From an uncultured Clostridia bacterium (GTDB lineage Bacteria; Bacillota; Clostridia; Oscillospirales; Ruminococcaceae), in NCBI GenBank assembly GCA_947427325.1, contig CANEHP010000035.1:1-14839 (forward strand): DNA of 14,839 nucleotides, read 5' to 3'. A program made the translations under genes and the position numbers. The notes beneath the pieces are model-generated. The model had not been told where the DNA came from, did not search any database, and worked only from the letters and a program-made list of their open reading frames with translations. The first letter of the stretch is position 1. Every line of letters starts with the position of its first letter. Below are positions 5,480 through 11,885 of this stretch, in pieces.

Positions 5480-5645
5480 TAAGAACTTGTTCTCATAGGA
5501 ATGGTGCGCGGATTTTCGAGCAAATTTTGTCGAGGACAAGGAAAAATTCCGCAGGAATACTCGTGTATTTCAAGGAATTTTGACGCAATCATCGGCATAA
5601 TTTGCCGAAAAGATGCGTGCCAATTTCTATGAGAACAAGTTCTAA
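5480..5645. mobile_element. Complete MITE-like fold-back element, family A, copy 2
   Basis: A 160-bp element (5483-5642) nearly identical to the copy at 1642-1801 and in the same orientation, flanked by TAA on both sides (5480-5482 and 5643-5645). It differs from copy 1 at only a handful of positions, for example in its near-palindrome, which reads TCGGCATAATTTGCCGA. It lies between the attenuator terminator and aroF, so any transcript reaching aroF must carry this long hairpin in its untranslated leader. Confidence 0.9.
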
Positions 5646-5676
5646 ATATATTTTCATTATGGAAAGGAAATAAAAA

Positions 5677-6696
5677 ATGGTAATTATTCTTAAACAGGAC
5701 GCACCCAAGCAGGATGTGGACAAGCTTTGGCACGATATTGAAGCGCAGAATATCAAGATCCACGAAATTATCGGCTCCCACACTACAATTTGGGGGCTTA
5801 TCGGCGATACCCATAAAATCGATATGGAGGCTATTGAGGCAAGAGAGATTGTAGAAACTGTTCAGCGTGTTCAAGAGCCGTACAAAGAGGTAAACCGAAA
5901 ATTTCACCCCGAGGACACCGTTGTATCGGTAGGCAATGTAAAAATAGGCGATGGAAATGTAGCGGTTATTGCGGGGCCATGCTCTATTGAGACAGAGGAG
6001 CAGATAATAGACACCTGTATACAGGTTAAAGCAGCAGGGGCAAATATGTTAAGAGGCGGAGCGTTTAAGCCCAGAACCTCTCCCTACTCATTTCAGGGCT
6101 TGGGAGACGAGGGCTTAAGGCTGTTTTTAAAGGCAAAGAAAGCCACGGGACTTCCGATAGTTACCGAGCTTATGTCCCTGAATCATATTGATTTGTTTAA
6201 CGATGTGGATATTATTCAGGTAGGCGCAAGAAATATGCAGAACTTTGAGATGCTGAAGGAGCTGGGAAGGTGCAGTAAGCCTATTTTGCTTAAAAGAGGT
6301 CTTGCCAATACCATCGAGGAGCTTTTAATGTCGGCAGAGTACATTATAGCAGGCGGAAACGCCAATATTATCCTTTGTGAAAGAGGAATAAGAACCTTTG
6401 AAACCCAAACCCGCAACACACTTGACCTTTCGGCTATTCCCGTTATCAAGACCTTAAGCCACCTTCCCGTTTTAATTGACCCAAGCCATGCCACGGGCAA
6501 ATATGAGCTTGTAGAGCCTATGTCTATGGCGGCTGTTGCGGCGGGCGCAGACGGACTTATTATCGAGGTTCACAACAACCCGCAGAAGGCTCTTTGCGAC
6601 GGTGCTCAGTCCCTTACTCCCAAGCGTTTTGAAAGGTGTATGGCGAAATGCGCACAGATAGGCAGCGTAATGGGAAAAAAGGTTGGTGCCTTGTAA
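5677..6696 (+). CDS. aroF: 3-deoxy-7-phosphoheptulonate (DAHP) synthase, type I beta with N-terminal ferredoxin-like domain
   Basis: First enzyme of the shikimate pathway, condensing phosphoenolpyruvate with erythrose 4-phosphate. The 339-residue protein has an N-terminal ferredoxin-like regulatory domain (about 1-70) and a TIM-barrel catalytic domain, as in the Thermotoga maritima enzyme, where that domain mediates Phe/Tyr feedback inhibition. Visible motifs are AGPCSIE (99-105), KPRTSPYSFQG (131-141) and DPSHATG (268-274). Metal ligands by family are C102, H271, E297 and D308, almost the same numbering as in T. maritima. The ATG follows GGAAAGGA at good spacing. It is the first structural gene of the operon, separated from its promoter by the leader attenuator and a MITE-like insertion. 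Its TAA overlaps the aroB ATG. Confidence 0.96.
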   Translation: MVIILKQDAPKQDVDKLWHDIEAQNIKIHEIIGSHTTIWGLIGDTHKIDMEAIEAREIVETVQRVQEPYKEVNRKFHPEDTVVSVGNVKIGDGNVAVIAGPCSIETEEQIIDTCIQVKAAGANMLRGGAFKPRTSPYSFQGLGDEGLRLFLKAKKATGLPIVTELMSLNHIDLFNDVDIIQVGARNMQNFEMLKELGRCSKPILLKRGLANTIEELLMSAEYIIAGGNANIILCERGIRTFETQTRNTLDLSAIPVIKTLSHLPVLIDPSHATGKYELVEPMSMAAVAAGADGLIIEVHNNPQKALCDGAQSLTPKRFERCMAKCAQIGSVMGKKVGAL

Positions 6697-7748
6697 TGAA
6701 AAAAATAACCGTAAACGCCGATACAAGCTATGATATACTTATCGAGGGCGGTCTGCTAAAGCAATGCGGAGAGCTTATTTCACAGGCGGTAAAATCCAAA
6801 AAGTGCGCCATAGTCACCGATGATAATGTGGACGGGCTTTACGGCGATATTGTTGTAAAGAGCCTTGAAAACAGCGGCTTTACCGTTTCAAAGCTTGTTG
6901 TTCCCCATGGAGAGGAGTCAAAATCCCACAGGCAGCTTATTGCCCTATATAATTTCCTCTGTGAAAATGATATTACAAGAACCGATTTTCTTATCGCCTT
7001 AGGCGGAGGAGTCGTGGGGGACTTAACGGGCTTCTGCGCCGCTACCTACCTCAGAGGTATAGACTATGTTCAGATACCCACCACGCTTCTGGCTCAGGTT
7101 GACAGCTCGGTGGGAGGAAAAACCGCCGTAAATATTGATTCGGGAAAAAATCTTGTTGGCGCATTTAAACAGCCCGCATTGGTTATAACCGATACCGATA
7201 CTCTTTCCACACTTTCGGAGGAAATTTATGCAGAGGGTATGGGAGAAGTAGTTAAATACGGTATGATCAGGTCGCTGCCCTTATTTGAAAAGCTGTCCGA
7301 AGGCAGCTCCCGCAAATATTTAGATGAAATAATTGCCCAATGCGTCGGCATAAAGCGCAATGTGGTGCAAAACGATGAATTTGATACAGGCGAGCGTATG
7401 ATTTTGAACTTCGGTCATACCTTTGCCCATGCTATCGAAAAGGCAGCGGGATACGGCAATGTTCCTCACGGAAAAGCCGTTGCCATGGGAATGTATATGA
7501 TAACCTCTGCGGCAGAAAAGCAGGGTAAAGTAAAAAAAGGAACAGCGGATCGGCTGAAAAAATGTCTTGAAGCCAATTCTCTGCCCCATGAATACAAAAT
7601 ATCCCGAGATGATTTGTATCGGCTCTCTATCGGAGATAAAAAAAGAACCTCGGATAAAATCAGAGTAATTATCTGCGCAGAACCGGGTAATTGTGAAATT
7701 ATAACCTTGAGCCTTAATGAGTACAGAGAGCTGATTAACCTTGTCTGA
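6696..7748 (+). CDS. aroB: 3-dehydroquinate synthase
   Basis: Second shikimate-pathway enzyme, converting DAHP to 3-dehydroquinate with NAD and a divalent metal. At 350 residues it has normal length. Motifs are the glycine-rich NAD-binding stretch LGGGVVGDLTG (102-112), TTLLAQVDSSVGGKTAVN (129-146), and metal ligands E184 (in GEVVKYG), H241 (NFGH) and H258 (PHGKA). I place the start at the ATG at 6696, which overlaps the aroF TAA in the sequence TAATG and gives the usual N-terminus; an in-frame ATG at 6636 would add 20 residues read through the end of aroF and is unlikely. Upstream purines are modest (AAGGTTGG), so translation is probably coupled to aroF. Confidence 0.96.
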   Translation: MKKITVNADTSYDILIEGGLLKQCGELISQAVKSKKCAIVTDDNVDGLYGDIVVKSLENSGFTVSKLVVPHGEESKSHRQLIALYNFLCENDITRTDFLIALGGGVVGDLTGFCAATYLRGIDYVQIPTTLLAQVDSSVGGKTAVNIDSGKNLVGAFKQPALVITDTDTLSTLSEEIYAEGMGEVVKYGMIRSLPLFEKLSEGSSRKYLDEIIAQCVGIKRNVVQNDEFDTGERMILNFGHTFAHAIEKAAGYGNVPHGKAVAMGMYMITSAAEKQGKVKKGTADRLKKCLEANSLPHEYKISRDDLYRLSIGDKKRTSDKIRVIICAEPGNCEIITLSLNEYRELINLV

Positions 7749-7761
7749 AAGGAAAAAAATA

Positions 7762-8979
7762 ATGGGAAAAACCGTAACCATAACACCCTCTAAACTAAGC
7801 GGAAAAATTTCCGTTCCTCCGTCTAAAAGCATTTCCCACCGTGCGCTTATCTGTGCGGCGCTTGCAAAAGGGAAATCGGAAATCACCAATCTTTTGGACT
7901 GCGCCGATACAAGGGCAACTATTGAAATACTTAAAGCCTTTGGCGCAAAAATAACTCAAAAGGGCAAAACAACTGTTGTTGAGGGAATAGAAAACCCAAA
8001 TAAGGAAGCTGTTGCAGACTGCTGTGAAAGCGGCTCTACTTTAAGATTTTTAGTGCCTGTGGCCGCCGCCTTGGGCTGTAAAACGGAATTTAAAGGAAAA
8101 GGAAAGCTGCCCGAAAGACCTATTACGCCGTACTTTACCGAATTAACAAAAAAAGGTATAGCATTTGAAAGCGAAGTTATGCCCTATATCATAGACGGAC
8201 AGCTTGTATCGGGCGAATACAGCATTGCGGGAGATATTTCGTCGCAGTTTATAAGCGGACTGCTCTTTGCCCTGCCATTACTTCGCGGTGACAGCAAAAT
8301 TTTGCTCACTTCCCCGCTGCAATCAAAGCCTTATGTTGATATAACCATAGCCGAACTTAAGCATTTCGGCATTTCTGTTGAAGAAACAGACTGTGGATAC
8401 TTTATACGGGGCGGTCAAAGCTACCGTCCGAATAACACAACAATAGAAGCAGATATGTCGCAGGCGGCATTTTTTGCCGTGGCGGCAGCCTTAGGCTCGG
8501 ATATTGAAATTGAAGGACTTAACCTTAACAGCCTGCAAGGAGACAGGGAAATTTTAGATGTAATAGATCAATCACATGGGAACTCTTTTGATGTGAGCGC
8601 AGCCCAAATTCCCGACTTAGTGCCTATTTTAACAGTTCTGGCGGCTTTGTCCCGGGGTACGTCCCATATTACCCAATGCGGCAGACTGCGAATAAAGGAA
8701 TGTGACCGATTAGCTGCGATTACCGCCGAACTTAACAAGCTTGGCGCAAAAGTAAAAGAATATTCGGACAGCTTGGAAATCCAAGGCGTGGAGAATTTGA
8801 AAGGCGGAGTCTGCGACTGCCACAACGACCATAGAATACCTATGTCTTTGGCAATAGCCGCAACCTGCTGCACAGAGCCTGTAACTCTTGTAGGAGCTGA
8901 ATGCATAAATAAATCCTACCCTGATTTTTTTGAAGATTATATTTCCCTCGGAGGACAAATAGATGTCATCAACAATTAA
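7762..8979 (+). CDS. aroA: 3-phosphoshikimate 1-carboxyvinyltransferase (EPSP synthase)
   Basis: Transfers enolpyruvyl from PEP to shikimate 3-phosphate. It has 405 residues. Signature blocks are PSKSISHRAL (20-29, catalytic-site K22), ESGSTLR (89-95, aligned with NAGTAMR of E. coli AroA), LPERPITP (116-123), GDISSQF (157-163), IPDLVP (283-288, D285), RLRIKECDRL (308-317, E313), HNDHRIPM (354-361) and NKSYPDF (383-389, K384). I place the start at the ATG at 7762, preceded by AAAGG at 7748-7752; a TTG at 7741 in the same frame would overlap aroB and lacks its own ribosome binding site. The gap to aroB is 13 bp, and the 3' end overlaps aroC by 17 bp. The PEP-site residues differ from the glyphosate-sensitive E. 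coli pattern, but I draw no conclusion on sensitivity. Confidence 0.96.
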   Translation: MGKTVTITPSKLSGKISVPPSKSISHRALICAALAKGKSEITNLLDCADTRATIEILKAFGAKITQKGKTTVVEGIENPNKEAVADCCESGSTLRFLVPVAAALGCKTEFKGKGKLPERPITPYFTELTKKGIAFESEVMPYIIDGQLVSGEYSIAGDISSQFISGLLFALPLLRGDSKILLTSPLQSKPYVDITIAELKHFGISVEETDCGYFIRGGQSYRPNNTTIEADMSQAAFFAVAAALGSDIEIEGLNLNSLQGDREILDVIDQSHGNSFDVSAAQIPDLVPILTVLAALSRGTSHITQCGRLRIKECDRLAAITAELNKLGAKVKEYSDSLEIQGVENLKGGVCDCHNDHRIPMSLAIAATCCTEPVTLVGAECINKSYPDFFEDYISLGGQIDVINN

Positions 8980-10039
8980 CTTAGGCAATCTTTCGGTATC
9001 TGTTTTCGGAGAATCTCACGGTCCTGCCATCGGTGTTGTGATAGATAATCTGCCGGCAGGAAAAGAGCTTTCTCTTGATAAAATATATGAGTTTATGTCC
9101 CGCAGAGCGCCAAAAAAGGACGGCACGAGCACCTTCAGAAACGAAAAGGATATGCCCGAAATCTTAAGCGGCTTTTATAAAGGAAAAACCACGGGAGAAG
9201 CCCTGTGTGCAATCATCGGAAACAACGACCGCCATTCATCGGATTATGACAGTATTTCTTCCCTTGCAAGACCGGGACACGCCGACTACACAGGCTATGT
9301 AAGATACAATCACAGCAACGATTTAAGAGGCGGGGGGCATTTTTCCGGCAGGCTTACCGCTCCTTTGGTATTTGCGGGAGCGGTTTGCGCACAGTTTCTT
9401 GAAGATTCGGGCATTACAACAGCCGCACATATTTATTCTGTCGGAAATGAAAGGGACAGAGAATTTGACCCCGTAAATGTTGACAAGGATATATTGAACA
9501 AGGTTAAAACCCGCTATCTTCCCTTGATAGACGAATCGGCAGACGAAAAAATGAGAGCTGTGATAAACGAAGCGAGAGAGAACAAGGATTCCGTAGGCGG
9601 TATTGTCGAATGTGCCGCAGTCGGTGTTCCTGCGGGAATAGGTTCTCCCGTTTTTGACGGCCTGGAAAACAGGATTTCACAGGCGGTATTTGCCGTTCCC
9701 GCCGTTAAGGGCATTGAGTTCGGCATAGGCTTTGAAGCCGCCGCAATATTCGGCAGTCAAAATAATGACGAGTTTTATACAGACGGCAAACGCATCAAAA
9801 CGAGAACAAACAACGCAGGAGGAATTTTAGGCGGCATTTCCAACGGTATGCCCTTGATTTTCCGTACAGCAATAAAGCCCACCCCGTCTATCGCAAAGAT
9901 TCAGAACACAGTGGACTTTATAAAAAATGAAAATGCCGTTATCGAAATAAAAGGCAGGCATGACCCCTGCATCGTGCCAAGAGCAGTACCTTGTGTGGAA
10001 GCGGCTCTTAATATTGCCCTTATGTCATATTTTTGTTAG
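8963..10039 (+). CDS. aroC: Chorismate synthase
   Basis: Final common-pathway enzyme, forming chorismate from EPSP with reduced FMN. It has 358 residues. Family signatures are FGESHGPAIG (15-24), RPGHADYT (103-110) with conserved H106, RGGGHFSGRLTA (122-133) and GRHDPC (331-336). The ATG lies inside the last codons of aroA, with GGAGG at 8950-8954 placed 8 nt upstream, so it has its own strong ribosome binding site within the upstream coding region. The protein is at the short end of the family but all signatures are present. It is followed after 17 bp by the DUF4364 gene on the same strand. Confidence 0.96.
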   Translation: MSSTINLGNLSVSVFGESHGPAIGVVIDNLPAGKELSLDKIYEFMSRRAPKKDGTSTFRNEKDMPEILSGFYKGKTTGEALCAIIGNNDRHSSDYDSISSLARPGHADYTGYVRYNHSNDLRGGGHFSGRLTAPLVFAGAVCAQFLEDSGITTAAHIYSVGNERDREFDPVNVDKDILNKVKTRYLPLIDESADEKMRAVINEARENKDSVGGIVECAAVGVPAGIGSPVFDGLENRISQAVFAVPAVKGIEFGIGFEAAAIFGSQNNDEFYTDGKRIKTRTNNAGGILGGISNGMPLIFRTAIKPTPSIAKIQNTVDFIKNENAVIEIKGRHDPCIVPRAVPCVEAALNIALMSYFC

Positions 10040-10056
10040 AATAAGGAAAAAAATAT

Positions 10057-10611
10057 ATGTATGAATCTCCAAAAATTACCATAAACGATAAGCTGACCGT
10101 ACAGATCTACTTATGTTTTATTTTAGAGCGGTTAGGGGAGCTTACCGAGGATCAGTTAAGCGATATCGTTACAGAAATTGACGCAGTAAGCGGCTTGGAA
10201 TATTTTGAAGCTTTGGGCGTTTGTGCGGATAAGCGGCTTATTAAAATTACCGAGGACAAACATATAAAAAAGCTTTCCCTCTTTCCGCAAGGTTTAACTA
10301 TGTCTAAGGAGTTTTTCCATCGCATTCCTTTGTCTATAAGGGAAAAAACCCTTGAATACGGGGAATATGTGTTAAAAATGGCGGATTTGGAGCGTTCCAT
10401 TGTATGCAGAATAGAAAGAAACGGAATAGGAGAACCCTGTTTTCTGACCGTATGCTTTTTAAATGAGATAAACGGAGGCGAGCTTATGTCTTTAAGGATT
10501 TACGCCCCCGATTATGAACAGGCAAAGCTTATGCGCGAGCGGTTTTATGAAAAGCCCTCGGATATTGTTACAAAAATAATGAATATGTTTATAAAGGATA
10601 GCTATTTATAG
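10057..10611 (+). CDS. DUF4364 family protein, putative winged-helix
   Basis: A 184-residue soluble protein with the pattern of the Clostridia DUF4364 family: an N-terminal segment starting NDKLTVQIYLCFILERLGEL, which resembles the winged-helix part of that family, then a C-terminal beta-rich region around residues 120-165. There is no signal peptide or membrane helix. An AAGGA sequence lies upstream of the ATG, and the gap to aroC is 17 bp, so it is very probably the last gene of the aro operon. A regulatory, DNA-binding role is possible from the fold prediction, but the sequence alone does not give a function, and I rely on pattern memory for the family name. Confidence 0.7.
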   Translation: MYESPKITINDKLTVQIYLCFILERLGELTEDQLSDIVTEIDAVSGLEYFEALGVCADKRLIKITEDKHIKKLSLFPQGLTMSKEFFHRIPLSIREKTLEYGEYVLKMADLERSIVCRIERNGIGEPCFLTVCFLNEINGGELMSLRIYAPDYEQAKLMRERFYEKPSDIVTKIMNMFIKDSYL

Positions 10612-10626
10612 ATCCAAAAAGCACCC

Positions 10627-10657
10627 GACAGATGCGATTGAACTATGTTCAACTGTC
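10627..10657. terminator. Weak hairpin between convergent operons
   Basis: GACAG (10627-10631) and CTGTC (10653-10657) enclose TTGAAC/GTTCAA (10638-10643 and 10647-10652) with a 6-nt bulge. On the minus strand a run of five T follows after six bases, so it could serve the ftsK operon. It overlaps the stop codon of the DUF3006 gene. Support is weak. Confidence 0.35.
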
Positions 10658-10867
10658 TTTAGCTATTCTTTTTTCAAGCGCAAGGATCTCCTCCCTGCGC
10701 TTTTTTGTTTCCGCCTGGTCTATCATATAAAAGGTTTCAAAAAGAGCGAGCACATCGCCTTCCTTTGCGCCCTCCTCTATAAACTCTTTTCTTATATTTA
10801 TGTTAGCGTCGTTTTCGCTGTCTTCAACCACAGCATAATCTCCTTCAAATCTGTCAATTATCAGCAT
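10649..10867 (-). CDS. DUF3006 domain protein
   Basis: A 72-residue acidic protein matching the DUF3006 pattern: MLIIDRFEGDYAVVEDSEN at the start (a small beta-barrel-like N-terminus), IRKEFIEEGAKEGDVL in the middle, and a charged helical tail rich in Lys, Arg and Glu. Such genes are often found beside ComEC-type MBL-fold hydrolases, as here, where it overlaps the upstream MBL gene by 14 bp. GAGG lies ahead of the ATG. The function is unknown; the neighbourhood suggests that it works with the MBL protein. Its last codons also contain, on the opposite strand, the intrinsic terminator of the aro operon. Confidence 0.85.
   Translation of the reverse strand: MLIIDRFEGDYAVVEDSENDANINIRKEFIEEGAKEGDVLALFETFYMIDQAETKKRREEILALEKRIAKDS
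10676..10706 (+). terminator. Intrinsic terminator of the aro operon, inside the antisense gene
   Basis: AAGCGCA (10676-10682), a 13-nt loop and TGCGCTT (10696-10702), running into a T-run at 10701-10706 on the plus strand. It lies 65 nt after the DUF4364 stop codon. It falls within the coding sequence of the minus-strand DUF3006 gene, where the same bases encode part of its charged C-terminal helix. Confidence 0.75.
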
Positions 10868-11885
10868 TTTTATTTTCCTCTTTCAGTACATCAAAGATTC
10901 TACCGTCACTGACAAAAACGATATTGCCGTTTAAATCGGTTCTGTAAATTTCAATATTTTTATTTTCAAGTCTTTTCATAACCTGACTGTGAGGATGTCC
11001 GTAATCATTAGGCGAGCCTACCTCTATAACCGCATATTGAGGATTTACCTTATCCAAAAAATCCTTTGAGGTGGAGGTTGAACTGCCGTGATGTCCCACC
11101 TTTAAAACCCTTGCGGAAATATCAGCGCCCGACGCCAGCAAATCAGCCTCTGCCTCCCGCTCCATATCGCCTGTGAACAGGAAGGAGTTTTCGCCGTGAA
11201 CAAGCTTTACCGCCACGGAATAATTGTTTAAGTCATTGTAATCGTTAAGGGGCGATAAAATTTTTATACTTGCGCCGTCAAGTTGATAGGTTTTATTGGG
11301 TTCTGCATATTGAAGAGCTATATTTTGGCTTTCGATCGTCTTTAAAAGATTATAGTAGGTTGATGTGGTGGGAGTGATTTTTTCGGAAAGCTTAGGCATA
11401 ATTAAGGCGCCGACATCAAACTCTTTTAAAATATAGCTCATACCGCCTGCATGATCTGAATGGGGATGAGTAACGATAACATAATCCAGCCTTGTTACTT
11501 TTTGATTTTTCAAGTAATTTATCACCCGGGAATAATAGGATTTCTCGCCGCTGTCTATTAAAACGCTTTTTGTGCCGGACATTACAAGCTCGCAATCACC
11601 TTGTCCCACATCAATAAAGTGAACGGTTAAATCTCCCTCGACCTTTTCACTGCTTTGAGCAAGCTCCGCCGTCTTAAAAACCTCTTCCCAAGTAGGTATT
11701 CCCTCGATTTTAAAGAAACGGCTGTTAAGCTCCATAAACAAAGCAGCGCAAATAACCAAAGCTGCAATTACGGGAAAAACAGCCTTTGCGTAATTTGACG
11801 AGCCTGATTTTCCCTTGGCGGCTGCTTTGCGTATGGCGCTGTTGCTTTTTCTTCGATGCTTGTTTAAATCAAGATTTGTTCTCAT
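10854..11885 (-). CDS. Membrane-anchored ComEC-type metallo-beta-lactamase-fold hydrolase
   Basis: A 343-residue protein with a basic N-terminus (about 1-33), one membrane helix (about 35-51) and an extracytoplasmic MBL domain like the C-terminal domain of ComEC/Rec2. Motifs are VHFIDVGQGDCEL (88-100), THPHSDHAGG (139-148, giving H140, H142, D144 and H145), LFTGDME (236-242, D240) and KVGHHGSST (262-270). The DNA-channel (competence) membrane domain of ComEC is absent, so this is the stand-alone form. A nuclease or phosphodiesterase activity is inferred from the family. AGGAG precedes the ATG, which lies within the last codons of ftsK (17-bp overlap). The DUF3006 gene follows with a 14-bp overlap, so the three genes form a translationally coupled set. 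Confidence 0.9.
   Translation of the reverse strand: MRTNLDLNKHRRKSNSAIRKAAAKGKSGSSNYAKAVFPVIAALVICAALFMELNSRFFKIEGIPTWEEVFKTAELAQSSEKVEGDLTVHFIDVGQGDCELVMSGTKSVLIDSGEKSYYSRVINYLKNQKVTRLDYVIVTHPHSDHAGGMSYILKEFDVGALIMPKLSEKITPTTSTYYNLLKTIESQNIALQYAEPNKTYQLDGASIKILSPLNDYNDLNNYSVAVKLVHGENSFLFTGDMEREAEADLLASGADISARVLKVGHHGSSTSTSKDFLDKVNPQYAVIEVGSPNDYGHPHSQVMKRLENKNIEIYRTDLNGNIVFVSDGRIFDVLKEENKNADN

Noticed and set aside
6636..6695. N-terminal extension of aroB from the ATG at 6636
   Set aside because: It would lie inside aroF in another frame and adds residues unlike AroB; the ATG at 6696 overlapping the aroF stop gives the standard N-terminus.
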